From Gilichinskyi gelida (GTDB lineage: Bacteria > Acidobacteriota > Thermoanaerobaculia > Gp7-AA8): a stretch of 64,000 bases of DNA. The position numbers and the translations under genes are program-made. The notes beneath the pieces were generated by a model. That model had not been told where the DNA came from and searched no databases. It was given only the letters and a program-made list of their open reading frames with translations. The DNA lies in assembly GCA_038040385.1 (NCBI GenBank), contig JBBPII010000019.1, forward strand, positions 51,420-115,419, read 5' to 3'. Shown in pieces: positions 1 to 7,633 of this stretch; position 1 is the first letter of the stretch; each line of letters begins with the position of its first letter.

Positions 1-2
1 TG

Positions 3-170
3 CCGCCGAGCGAGTCGCGAGAGATCGCCGCCTACTCGCCCGACGCCGCGCTGATCGGCATCGGCACCGCCACCCATACCTTCAACGCCATCCATCCGCT
101 GGTGACCGTGCCCGGCGAGCTGTCGCTGGCGGCGGCGGTCACCGCGCGCTTCGTCACCGTCTACGGATAG
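3..170 (+). CDS. C-terminal end of an unidentified protein (partial)
   Basis: An open frame enters from the left edge and ends at TAG 168-170, giving about 55 residues that finish in ARFVTVYG. The codons are GC3-rich and look coding. The fragment has a Gly/Ala/Thr-rich stretch (IGIGTATHTF) and alternating hydrophobics, but no family is recognisable. It runs convergently into the transglutaminase-like gene and their 3' ends overlap by about 10 bases, which supports both stops. The function cannot be judged from this piece. Confidence 0.5.
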   Translation, partial: PPSESREIAAYSPDAALIGIGTATHTFNAIHPLVTVPGELSLAAAVTARFVTVYG

Positions 171-625
171 ACGAAGGTGACGTGGTAATCCGGCGGCGCC
201 GGCTCCGGGAAGGGCTGGCCGTCGACTTCGATCCAGGCGTGGCCGTCGAGCGGCGACTGGCCCGTGCGCCGGACGCCGAAGACGACGCGGTTGTCGACGC
301 CGGCCAGCAGCAGATAGCGGTGCAGCAGCGCCGCGCGTTTCCAGCAGTTGCGCGTGACCAGGCTCGCCAGCCTGGCGATGCGCGCCGGCGGCAGTGACGC
401 CGAGGCGCGCCGGCGGGGCGTCATGATCCCGAGGGCCTTCGGGAGTGGGAGGAAGCGCGCGGCGACGGAGATGATGATCGTCCAGCCGGCCATGCGCGCC
501 AGCAGAGCCAACTCGCGCCAGCGAGGAGCGCCGCCGTCCCGGCGGCTGGCCCGGCGGCGTCCCGCCGCCGCAGGCGAGGACGCCTGCGCGCCAGCCGGCG
601 AGGACGCCGGCGTTCCGCTATTCAT
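161..625 (-). CDS. Lasso-peptide B2-like transglutaminase-family protein
   Basis: The 154-residue product ends in a domain typical of the lasso peptide biosynthesis B2 family (papain-like transglutaminase fold). It has a Cys in the NCWKRA motif (C94), a His in GHAWIEVDG (H129) with an acidic residue just after it, and the LLLAGV..VVFGVRR core between them. B2 proteins are cysteine proteases that remove leader peptides, but many homologues sit in polysaccharide loci with unknown substrates. The start ATG overlaps the end of the upstream glycosyltransferase by eight bases (ATGAATAG), which suggests translational coupling. Residues 4-33 are low-complexity Ala/Ser/Arg and are encoded by a palindromic repeat (525-616), so the conserved part begins near residue 36. 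No asparagine-synthetase partner or precursor peptide is visible, so a true lasso pathway is not supported here. Confidence 0.75.
   Translation of the reverse strand: MNSGTPASSPAGAQASSPAAAGRRRASRRDGGAPRWRELALLARMAGWTIIISVAARFLPLPKALGIMTPRRRASASLPPARIARLASLVTRNCWKRAALLHRYLLLAGVDNRVVFGVRRTGQSPLDGHAWIEVDGQPFPEPAPPDYHVTFVYP
525..616. repeat. Palindromic repeat, family C (copy 1)
   Basis: A GC-only, multiply inverted segment alternating GGCGGC/GCCGCC blocks with GGCGAGGACGCC units. It resembles the elements at 4325-4424 and 13419-13519 in length, base composition and GACGCC/GGCGTC arms, but is more diverged. It encodes the low-complexity N-terminus of the transglutaminase-like protein. Confidence 0.55.
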
Positions 626-1838
626 TTTCGTTCAGGTGCTTGCCGCGATTTCCGGGAAGCTCGGTGTGCTGGCGCGCGCCGCCGCGGCGGCGTCGTCTGC
701 GCCGCCCGGGCGTCGCTTCCGGTTCCGCGGCTGGCGGTGCCGGCGCCGACGCCGGCGATTCGATGCGGTCCTGCCGTTTCTCTTCGTCCAGCAGCCACAC
801 CCACTGCGTATCCGGCTTCTGCTGCGCCGGCGATCCAGCCGCGGCTGGGCGCTCCTCACGCTTGCGCTGCTGCTGCGGCTGGCGCGGGCGGCGCTCCGCG
901 GCCGGCGACTCGAGCCGCTTTACGCGGATCAGCACCTCTTCGCTGAGGCGGCGGTTCACGGAGATCAGATCGGCGATGAGGCCGATGAGCAGGGTCTGGA
1001 AGCCGACGATCAGAAAAACCGCCGACAGGATCAGCGACTGCACGTGGCCGCCGCGCTCGCCTTCGATGAAGTACCAGAGGAATCGCAGGCCGATGCCGAC
1101 GCCGGCGAGCATCAGCAGCGCGCCGATGGCGAAGAACGTCTTGAGCGGCTTGTACAGCGTGTAGATGCGGAAGATGGTGGCCATCGACTTCCGCAAATAC
1201 GTGCCCATGCCGCGGTAGAGCCGCGACGGGCGCGTCGGCGCGTTGGTTCGCACCGTCACGCTCTGCACGCCGAGGTTGCGGTTGCCGGATTGAATGATCG
1301 TTTCCAGGGTGTAGGTGAAGGGATTGAAGACGTTGATCTGCAGCGCGGCGTCGCGGGAGAAGGCGCGGAAGCCGCTGGTGACGTCGGCGACGCGGAGTCC
1401 CGACGCCAGTCCCACGGTCCAACTGCCGAGGCGCTGGAGGAATCGCTTGAACGGCGACATGTGCTCCGACTTGCTCACCTCGCGGTCGCCGATGACGACG
1501 TCGGTGGATCCCTTCAGGATGGGGGCAACGAGGCGGGCGATGTCGGCGCCGTTGTACTGATTGTCGGCGTCGGTGTTGACGATGATGTCCGCGCCGAGGC
1601 GGACGGCGGCGTCGATGCCGGCGGTGAAGGCGGCGGAGAGCCCGCGGTGCGTCCGGAGCTGCACAATGTGCGTTGCACCCGCCTTCCGCGCCGCGTCGGC
1701 GGTGTCGTCGGTCGAGCCGTCGTCGATGACGAGCGTCTCGATGGCGGTGACGCCGTCGAGCTTCGTCGGAATGTCGCGCAGGGTCTGCGCGATAGTGGCC
1801 TCTTCGTTGTAGGCGGGGATTTGAACGATAAGCTTCAT
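618..1838 (-). CDS. Family 2 glycosyltransferase with membrane anchor (DPM1/ArnC-like)
   Basis: The product has about 406 residues. It starts with the GT2 signature QIPAYNEE, followed by VIDDGSTDDT and the NTDADNQY metal-binding motif, so it likely transfers a sugar from an NDP-sugar to a lipid carrier such as polyprenyl phosphate. Two strongly hydrophobic segments follow the catalytic domain (FFAIGALLMLAGV and LILSAVFLIVGF), as in undecaprenyl-phosphate glycosyltransferases. The last ~95 residues are disordered, rich in Gln, Pro and Arg, and contain a run of seven arginines. The ATG at 1838 is preferred because the frame upstream of it is only repeat sequence. It is divergent from the next GT2 and feeds directly into the B2-like gene. 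Confidence 0.85.
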   Translation of the reverse strand: MKLIVQIPAYNEEATIAQTLRDIPTKLDGVTAIETLVIDDGSTDDTADAARKAGATHIVQLRTHRGLSAAFTAGIDAAVRLGADIIVNTDADNQYNGADIARLVAPILKGSTDVVIGDREVSKSEHMSPFKRFLQRLGSWTVGLASGLRVADVTSGFRAFSRDAALQINVFNPFTYTLETIIQSGNRNLGVQSVTVRTNAPTRPSRLYRGMGTYLRKSMATIFRIYTLYKPLKTFFAIGALLMLAGVGIGLRFLWYFIEGERGGHVQSLILSAVFLIVGFQTLLIGLIADLISVNRRLSEEVLIRVKRLESPAAERRPRQPQQQRKREERPAAAGSPAQQKPDTQWVWLLDEEKRQDRIESPASAPAPPAAEPEATPGRRRRRRRGGARQHTELPGNRGKHLNENE

Positions 1839-1840
1839 AT

Positions 1841-1909
1841 TCGTTGGCCGTTGGCCGTTGGCCGTTGGCCGATACGCGGTCGGCCAACGGCCAACGGCCA
1901 ACGGCGAAC
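1841..1909. repeat. Palindromic repeat, family A (copy 1), between divergent genes
   Basis: The left half is GTTGGCCGTTGGCC in tandem. The right half is its inverse (GGCCAACGGCCAACGGC), ending in ACGGCGAAC, with a short GATACGCGGT centre. It fills almost the whole gap between two divergent glycosyltransferase genes. Related copies lie at 38971-39043, 44401-44468 and 46873-46940, with a half copy inside a gene at 30537-30566. Confidence 0.9.
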
Positions 1910-1913
1910 GACG

Positions 1914-2879
1914 ATGAACGGCGAGCGAATCAAGATCTCAGTAGTCATGCCGGTTGAGCGCCTGGGCGGCGATGCGGAGCGCGCGATCGCCTCGGTTCTC
2001 GAACAACAGGCGCCGTTTCCATTCGAGCTGATCGTGGTATCGGCGGAGCCGCTGCCGCTCCTGCAGACCGGCGTACGAAACGTCGTCGAGCCGAATCGTA
2101 ATCCCGCAACTCGAAGAAATCGAGCGGTTTCCGTCGCGGCGGGGGAGATCCTGGCGTTCATCGACGACGACGCCCAGGCCGCGCCCGGCTGGCTGGCGAA
2201 TGCGGTCGCGATCCTCGACGCGCAGCCGGACGCCGTGGCCGCCGGCGGCCCCGATCCCGCGCCCGCGGACTCAACGGACGCTGAGTTGATCAGCGAGACG
2301 CTCCTCGCCACGCCGCTCATCGGCAGCGGCGTCGCCGCGCACGAGAACCGCCGCGGAACGTTCGACGTCGCCTCGCCGAGCGACGTCGCGCTTGTCAATC
2401 TCTTCGTCCGCCGCGCCGCCTTCACCGGCTTCGACGAGTCGATCGGCTACATCGGCGAGGACACCGCGCTGCTCGGGTCGCTCCTGCAGCGTGGCCGCGT
2501 CGTCTACTCCGACGCCGTGCGCGTCTTCCACCGCCGCCGCCCGTTTCCCGGCCCGTATCTTCGGCAGCGGTGGCGGTACCGGGTGAAGACGGGCGAGCTG
2601 CTGGTCCGCGGCTCGCGAGCGCACCGCGCGAATCCGAAGATCTGGGCCTTCCTGCTCGCCGCGGTCATCGCCATCCTCGCCACGCCGGTCGCCGTCGTTC
2701 CGTACTACGTCTTCACTCTCATCCTCGGCGCGCGCGCCACGCGCCTCGGGCCGCAGTGGTGGCCGCTCATTCCCTTCGCTTTCGCCGCGCATCACGGCAC
2801 CTATTTCGCGGGAATCGTGTGGGGCGCGGCGCGCGCTGTATTTTTTCGGGCCGCTGCGCGACCTACTCGCAGCGGCTGA
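1914..2879 (+). CDS. Family 2 glycosyltransferase
   Basis: A 321-residue protein with a GT-A fold: SVVMPVERLGGD at the start, ELIVVSAEP, then the FIDDDAQ nucleotide-sugar/metal site near residue 82 and a later GEDTALLGSL segment that matches the acceptor/acid region of mycofactocin- or rhamnosyl-type GT2 enzymes. The C-terminal 90 residues contain two hydrophobic segments (WAFLLAAVIAILATPVAVV and LIPFAFAAHHGTY), so it is probably membrane-attached. An open frame extends far upstream, but that part is antisense to other genes. ATG 1914 follows the end of a repeat and fits the start of the fold. It is likely part of glycan assembly with the divergent GT2. Confidence 0.8.
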   Translation: MNGERIKISVVMPVERLGGDAERAIASVLEQQAPFPFELIVVSAEPLPLLQTGVRNVVEPNRNPATRRNRAVSVAAGEILAFIDDDAQAAPGWLANAVAILDAQPDAVAAGGPDPAPADSTDAELISETLLATPLIGSGVAAHENRRGTFDVASPSDVALVNLFVRRAAFTGFDESIGYIGEDTALLGSLLQRGRVVYSDAVRVFHRRRPFPGPYLRQRWRYRVKTGELLVRGSRAHRANPKIWAFLLAAVIAILATPVAVVPYYVFTLILGARATRLGPQWWPLIPFAFAAHHGTYFAGIVWGAARAVFFRAAARPTRSG

Positions 2880-3056
2880 TGCCGAGCAGTCGGAAGCGCG
2901 GTGGCCTCTCTCCTCATCGCCTGCGCGTTTCGGCGGCATCGGCCGCGCAATCCGTCCGGTTTCCGGCTGTGTGTCCGCTGCGCGGACGGGTATAACGGGT
3001 CTGCCCGCGTGTTTTCAGTCACTTAGCGTGGCCGTCGAATTGAAGTATGAGACGGC

Positions 3057-3884
3057 ATGACGAGAATCCTGGTAGTTGACGACGACCCGGCAATCGTTGA
3101 GGGACTGGTAGAACTGCTGCGCGTCGACTCGTTCGACGCCACGGGTGCGCTCGACCGCGAGACCGCCGAGGCGGCGCTCGCCGCGGAGTTCTACCCGATC
3201 GTGCTGGCCGACCTGCGGCTGCGCTCGATGGATGAAGGATGGCGGCTCATCGACGCCATCGCCCGCATCAGCCCGAAGACGCGCATCGCCTCGATGACCG
3301 GCTACGCGACCGCGGAGATCGAGCGCGAGCTGCTCGCGCGCGGCGCGGCGCTCGTCCTCCGCAAGCCGATGGAGATCACCGCGATCGTCGCCCTGATGCG
3401 CGAGATGGTCGCCGCGCTCGAGGCGGTGGACGGCGAGGACCTCGATGAGGTGTATCGCCAGTCGTTCGCCGCGCTGACGGGAATGGCCCGGCGGCGCTAC
3501 GGCCTCGGCGCGGACGACGCGCAGGACGTCCTGCAGGAGGCGTGGTGCCTCTTCCTCACCAAGCGCGCCTCGGTGCGGACGCCGAAAGCGTGGCTGTCGG
3601 GAACGGTCGTCAATCTCTGCCGCCGCTGGATCGAGGACCGCGTGCGCTGGCGCGGCCCGGACATCGACTCGTTCGATCGCGCCGACGGGGGCAACATGGA
3701 GAGCGTGCTCGTGGCGCGCGACGCCATGGCCCGCGTCGACGCCAGGACGCGCCAGCTCTGCCAGCTCATCGCCGTCGAAGGGCTGCGCTACGACGAAGTC
3801 AGCGACGCGATGCACATCCCCATCGGATCGGTCGGCCCGATGTACATGCGGGCCAAGCAGAAAATGCGCGACGTGTTGCGATAG
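3057..3884 (+). CDS. Response-regulator receiver fused to an ECF-type sigma factor
   Basis: A 275-residue two-domain protein. Residues 1-120 are a complete receiver: acidic pair D8/D9, phospho-acceptor D52 (LADLRL), T81 (SMTGY) and K103 (LRKPME). Residues 130-275 resemble sigma-70 region 2 (YRQSFAALTGMARRRYG, DDAQDVLQEAWCLFL, AWLSGTVVNLCRRW) and region 4 (TRQLCQLIAVEGLRYDEV...GSVGPMYMRAKQKM). This suggests a sigma factor, or sigma-like adaptor, controlled by phosphorylation. The order is opposite to PhyR, where the sigma-like domain comes first. No kinase or anti-sigma gene lies beside it. ATG 3057 is the only start that gives the whole receiver. Confidence 0.8.
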   Translation: MTRILVVDDDPAIVEGLVELLRVDSFDATGALDRETAEAALAAEFYPIVLADLRLRSMDEGWRLIDAIARISPKTRIASMTGYATAEIERELLARGAALVLRKPMEITAIVALMREMVAALEAVDGEDLDEVYRQSFAALTGMARRRYGLGADDAQDVLQEAWCLFLTKRASVRTPKAWLSGTVVNLCRRWIEDRVRWRGPDIDSFDRADGGNMESVLVARDAMARVDARTRQLCQLIAVEGLRYDEVSDAMHIPIGSVGPMYMRAKQKMRDVLR

Positions 3885-3894
3885 CATCCACCGC

Positions 3895-4320
3895 ATGGCA
3901 ACTAGAAAATCAGAAGCAGAGTGGAACGGAAGTCTTCGTGAAGGCAGCGGGAAGGTGAAGCTTGGCAGCGGCGCCTTCGAAGGGAAGTACTCCTTCGCCT
4001 CGCGGTTCGAAGAGGCGGGCGGCACCAACCCGGAGGAGCTGATCGCCGCCGCGCACGCCGGCTGCTTCTCCATGGCACTCTCGGCGGGCCTCGGCAAGGC
4101 CGGCTTCCAGCCGAAGCGCGTGCACACCACCGCGTCGGTGCATCTGGAGAAGGTCGGGGAGGGCTTCGGCATCACCCGCATCGACCTCGAGTGCGACGCC
4201 GAGGTCCCCGGCATCGACGCGGACGCGTTTCACGCGCAGGCGATGGCGGCGAAGGAGAATTGTCCGGTGTCGAAGGCGCTGAAGGCGGTGGAAATCACGC
4301 TCAAGGCGCGCTTGGCGTAG
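3895..4320 (+). CDS. osmC: OsmC-family peroxiredoxin
   Basis: A 141-residue protein of normal OsmC length. The two conserved thiols are present: C57 in AAHAGCFSMAL and C123 in KENCPVSKAL, the peroxidatic and resolving cysteines for organic hydroperoxide reduction. The N-terminal Trp/Gly-rich strand (AEWNGSLREGSGKVKLGSGAF) is also typical. It lies 10 bases after the receiver-sigma gene on the same strand, so the two may share a transcript, and oxidative stress is a possible theme for that regulator. It is a cytoplasmic enzyme. Confidence 0.93.
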   Translation: MATRKSEAEWNGSLREGSGKVKLGSGAFEGKYSFASRFEEAGGTNPEELIAAAHAGCFSMALSAGLGKAGFQPKRVHTTASVHLEKVGEGFGITRIDLECDAEVPGIDADAFHAQAMAAKENCPVSKALKAVEITLKARLA

Positions 4321-4324
4321 TCTC

Positions 4325-4424
4325 GGAGTGCGGGCGTCCCGCCCGCACCGGTCGGGCGTCCTCGCCCGGCCGAGTCGTCGCCGGGCGAGACGCCCGGCGA
4401 GAGCGGCCGGGACGGCCGCACTCC
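4325..4424. repeat. Palindromic repeat, family C (copy 2)
   Basis: Starts GGAGTGCGGGCGTCCCGCCC and ends GGACGGCCGCACTCC, with an inner GGGCGTCCTCGCCCGG / CCGGGCGAGACGCCCGG inverted pair. It lies between osmC and the first radical SAM gene. A close copy is at 13419-13519. Confidence 0.9.
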
Positions 4425-4473
4425 AGCGAACTGCAATAATGGTCGTGCGCGGCGTCGTTCCGCCCACAAAGCG

Positions 4474-5556
4474 ATGAAGTTCACGGACAAAGTCCAGTAT
4501 CTGCGCTACCTCGTCGACAAGCGGGGCATGAAGCCGGTGTACCTCATCCTCGGCCTGACCTACGACTGCAACTCGTTCTGCCGCACCTGTTTCAACTGGG
4601 AGCAGTTGCGCAAGAACAAGGAGCACGAGCTCTCCTTCGAGGAGCTGCAGAAGACCTTCTCCACCCTCGGCGACCTTCTCTTCGTGGTCATGAGCGGCGG
4701 CGAGCCGTTCCTCCGCCGCGATCTGCCGGACGTCTGCGAGATGCTGGCGCGGCAGAATCACGTCAAGCAGATCACCATCCCCACCGGCGCCATCGCCAGC
4801 GACCTCATCGCCCGGTCGACCGAGGCGGCGCTCCAGCGATGCCCGAAGACGCAGATCGTCGTCAACCTCTCCATCGACCACATCGGCCCCAAGCACGACT
4901 GGATCCGCGGCGTCCCCGGCAACTACGAGAAGGCCAAGAAAACCTACGCGGCGCTGCTGCCGCTGCGCGAGAAGTACGGCAACCTCACCGTCAACGTGCA
5001 CACCTGCCTGTGCACGTACAACGCGGACGATCTCGACGAGCTGATGGAAGGCGTGGGCCGCGATTTCCCGGAGATCTCGTTCCATTCGTTCGAGATGCTG
5101 CGCGGCGATCAGCCTGACAAGAACATCCAGCCTATCTCCACCGACCGCTATCGCGAGCTGCTGCCGAAGCTCGAGACCTACTGGAACTCGTTCTCGCACT
5201 ACGACAGTTTCCTCAAGTTCGTGAAGATCTACACCCGCCGCATGGAGCTGGCGATCCTGGAGCAGGAGACGCAGGTGCGTCCGTGCCACGCCGGGCTGGT
5301 GTCGGGCGTGCTCGACGCGCGCGGCGAGGTGCGCATGTGCGAGCTGCGCGAGCCCGTCGGCAACGTGAAGGACACTGGCTACGACTTCACCAAGCTGTGG
5401 TTCTCCGAGGAAGCCGACCGGCAGCGCGTGGCGATCCGCGCCAAGGAGTGCCACTGCACGCACTCCTGCTTCATGTCGTCGTCGCTGGTCTTCGACTGGC
5501 GGACCTGGGGCGCGTACTTCGTGTCGACCGTGACGAACTTCCTCTCCGCCGCATGA
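4474..5556 (+). CDS. Radical SAM protein with SPASM-like C-terminus
   Basis: A 360-residue radical SAM enzyme. The 4Fe-4S cluster motif CxxxCxxC is at C32, C36 and C39 (YDCNSFCRTCF), followed by the SAM-contacting MSGGEPFLR. The C-terminal region has many cysteines (RPCHAG, VRMCEL, KECHCTHSC), as in SPASM/twitch enzymes that hold auxiliary clusters and modify peptides or sugars. Its stop overlaps the next start (ATGA), and that glycosyltransferase is followed by a second radical SAM gene in the same way, so the three are translated together. The substrate is unknown, and there is no precursor-peptide candidate next to it. Confidence 0.87.
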   Translation: MKFTDKVQYLRYLVDKRGMKPVYLILGLTYDCNSFCRTCFNWEQLRKNKEHELSFEELQKTFSTLGDLLFVVMSGGEPFLRRDLPDVCEMLARQNHVKQITIPTGAIASDLIARSTEAALQRCPKTQIVVNLSIDHIGPKHDWIRGVPGNYEKAKKTYAALLPLREKYGNLTVNVHTCLCTYNADDLDELMEGVGRDFPEISFHSFEMLRGDQPDKNIQPISTDRYRELLPKLETYWNSFSHYDSFLKFVKIYTRRMELAILEQETQVRPCHAGLVSGVLDARGEVRMCELREPVGNVKDTGYDFTKLWFSEEADRQRVAIRAKECHCTHSCFMSSSLVFDWRTWGAYFVSTVTNFLSAA

Positions 5557-6707
5557 AGTTGCCCTCACCCCCGCTTCGCGGACCCTCTCCCGCTGCGGCG
5601 GGAGAGGGTGGCCGAAGGCCGGGTGAGGGCTCGCGCGTCGCCATCGTCGGCCCCGTCTACCCCTTCCGCGCCGGCATCGCCTACTGCACGACGCGTTTGG
5701 CCGAGGAGCTGGGGGCGGACGTCATCTCGTTCAAGCGCCAATTCCCGAGGCGCTTCTACCCTGGCGGCGATGACATCGACCCGACGCTGCCGCGCGCCGA
5801 CGCCGACTTCCTGCTCGACATCCTCAACCCGCTCACATGGTTACGGGCGGGGTGGCGGCTCCGCGGCTACGACGCGGTGATCTTCGTCTGGTGGATCTGG
5901 GTTTGGGCGTTACCCTACCGGATTCTAGTAGCGATGCTACCAAGGCGGACCATGGTCATCCTGCAGTGCCACAACATCGGCGACAAAGAGCCTGCGTGGT
6001 GGAAGCGCTGGTTGACCAACCGCGTGCTGCGGAGCGGCGACGTGCTCGTGGTGCATGCGGCGACCGAGGGGGAGGAGGCGTGGCGGCGGTCGCGCGGGCG
6101 GCGGGTGGTGCGGACGTTCCTGCCGGTGCACGAGCTGGGACGCGAGATCCCGTCGCGCGACGACGCCAAGCGCGCCCTCGGCCTCGAAGGTCGCAACGTC
6201 GCGCTGTTCTTCGGGCACGTCCGGCCGTTCAAGGGATTGGACATCGCGCTGCGCGCGTGGCCGGAGGTGACGTCGGATGTGACGCTGCTCGTCGCCGGCG
6301 AGGCGTGGTGGAACAGCGCGGACGAGTATCGAAGAACGACCAACGACCAACGAATCCGCTTCGAATTCCGTTTCATCCCCGACGCGGAGATCGCCACCTA
6401 CTTCGCCGCCGCGGACGTCGTCCTCGCGCCGTACCGCATCGAGGCGCAGAGCGGTGTGGCGCTCACCGCGTTCCATTTCGCGCGGCCGGTGATCGCCACG
6501 CGAGTCGGCGGGCTGCCGGAGATCATCGACGGCAGCAACGGCATCCTCGTCCCGCCGGATGATCCCGCCGCTTTGGCGCGCGCGGTCGACGAGTTCTTCA
6601 CCGCGCGCGACCGCGCGTCGATGGAGCGCGCCGCGGAAGCGACGGCGCGCAAGCACTCCTGGCCGGAATACGCCAGCGTATTCAAGGCCTTAGTGAGCGG
6701 CAGATGA
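5553..6707 (+). CDS. Family 4 glycosyltransferase with repeat-encoded N-terminus
   Basis: A 384-residue GT4 (GT-B fold). It has the nucleotide-sugar half with FFGHVRPFKGLDIAL, a LLVAGEAWW strand, and the C-terminal E-x7-E region (RIEAQSGVALTAF) followed by VGGLPEIIDGSNGILV. The start ATG overlaps the previous stop (ATGA). Residues 4-26 are encoded by a palindromic repeat (5562-5629), so the fold really begins at RVAIVGPVYPFRAG. A second tandem segment (ACCAACGACCAACGA, around 6338-6353) encodes TTNDQR in a surface loop. A hydrophobic stretch (VIFVWWIWVWALPYRILV) suggests membrane contact. It is probably involved in glycan assembly with the flanking radical SAM enzymes. Confidence 0.85.
   Translation: MKLPSPPLRGPSPAAAGEGGRRPGEGSRVAIVGPVYPFRAGIAYCTTRLAEELGADVISFKRQFPRRFYPGGDDIDPTLPRADADFLLDILNPLTWLRAGWRLRGYDAVIFVWWIWVWALPYRILVAMLPRRTMVILQCHNIGDKEPAWWKRWLTNRVLRSGDVLVVHAATEGEEAWRRSRGRRVVRTFLPVHELGREIPSRDDAKRALGLEGRNVALFFGHVRPFKGLDIALRAWPEVTSDVTLLVAGEAWWNSADEYRRTTNDQRIRFEFRFIPDAEIATYFAAADVVLAPYRIEAQSGVALTAFHFARPVIATRVGGLPEIIDGSNGILVPPDDPAALARAVDEFFTARDRASMERAAEATARKHSWPEYASVFKALVSGR
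5562..5629. repeat. Palindromic repeat, family B (copy 1), inside a coding sequence
   Basis: CCCTCACCCCCGCTTCGCGG opens the element and GGCCGGGTGAGGG closes it. The inner stem is CCCTCTCCCGC / GCGGGAGAGGG. Copies occur at 33475-33580 and 42579-42683. This one lies in frame directly after the start codon of the GT4 gene. Confidence 0.93.
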
Positions 6708-7633
6708 AGTTCAATCCCCGCCGCATCAAGGTCGGTCTGGAGCTGACCTCCAAGTGCAACCTGCGCTGCGGCATGTGCCCGCTGCCGGTGCTGCGCCGGC
6801 CATACGAGGACATGGCGTGGCCGCTGGTGGAGCGCGCCGAGAGCGAGATCCACGGCCTCGGACTGCGCCTCAAGTGGCTGCACGAGATGGGGGAGCCGCT
6901 GCTGTACTCGCGCATCGACGACGCCATCCGCCTCTTCCCCGAGGCGAGCGTCAGCACCAACGGACTGGTGCTGAGCGAGGAGGTCGGCGCAAAGCTCCTC
7001 GGATCGCCGCTCAAGCGGCTGCGCATCTGCGTCGACTCCATCCAGCCCGCGGTCTACCCGCAGCTCCGCACCGGCGGCGACTTCGATCGCCTCGTCGAGC
7101 TGACGCGCGCGTTTCTGAAGCAGGCCAAGGGTCATCCGATGCGCATCGAGATCCAGAAGATGCGCTCCCGGATGACGCTCGACGAGACGGTCGACGACTT
7201 TCGAAAGCTGTTCGATCTCAAGCAATACCGCAACGCGCGGGTGATCGAGAAGACGTGCGAGGCGCTCGACGTCAACGAGGAGACCGATCTGCACGGAAAG
7301 TTCTACGGCTGCGTGCAGGGCTCGTTCTTCACCTGGGTGGTGGTCTTCGCCGACGGCCGGGTCACGCATTGCTGCTACGACGCGCATGGCGATCAGGTGA
7401 TGGGCGATCTCAAGACCGAATCGCTGCGCGAGATCATCGAAGGCGACAAGCTGGCGGCGATGCAGGCGGCGTTCGCGAGCCGCGACTTCACCAACCTGCC
7501 GCGCTGCGCCGAATGCTTCAAGCACGGCGGCGAGTCGCACGCCTTCAATGACGTGCTCACGCGCGTGCAGAACCTCCCCGGTGCGGCGAAGGACATGGTG
7601 CGCAAAGTCATCGACGTGCGGTACCGCACGTAG
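6704..7633 (+). CDS. Radical SAM/SPASM domain protein
   Basis: A 309-residue enzyme with CxxxCxxC at C18, C22 and C25 (SKCNLRCGMC), an HEMGEPLLY segment in the SAM-binding position, and STNGLVLS as in MoaA/SPASM enzymes. The C-terminal half has the SPASM pattern: FYGCVQGSFF, FADGRVTHCCYDAHGDQVMGDL, LREI and LPRCAECFKHGG. Such proteins act on peptides, sugars or cofactors with extra Fe-S clusters. It overlaps the glycosyltransferase stop by four bases (ATGA). Together with the radical SAM gene at 4474 it brackets the GT4, which suggests one modification pathway. Confidence 0.87.
   Translation: MKFNPRRIKVGLELTSKCNLRCGMCPLPVLRRPYEDMAWPLVERAESEIHGLGLRLKWLHEMGEPLLYSRIDDAIRLFPEASVSTNGLVLSEEVGAKLLGSPLKRLRICVDSIQPAVYPQLRTGGDFDRLVELTRAFLKQAKGHPMRIEIQKMRSRMTLDETVDDFRKLFDLKQYRNARVIEKTCEALDVNEETDLHGKFYGCVQGSFFTWVVVFADGRVTHCCYDAHGDQVMGDLKTESLREIIEGDKLAAMQAAFASRDFTNLPRCAECFKHGGESHAFNDVLTRVQNLPGAAKDMVRKVIDVRYRT

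Noticed and set aside
1841..1909. CRISPR-like array
   Set aside because: The short tandem units are inverted and lack spacers. No cas genes are present; this is a palindrome rather than an array.
348..1913. Long plus-strand extension upstream of the GT2 at 1914
   Set aside because: It is antisense to the DPM1-like glycosyltransferase, and the real GT2 fold begins at ATG 1914.
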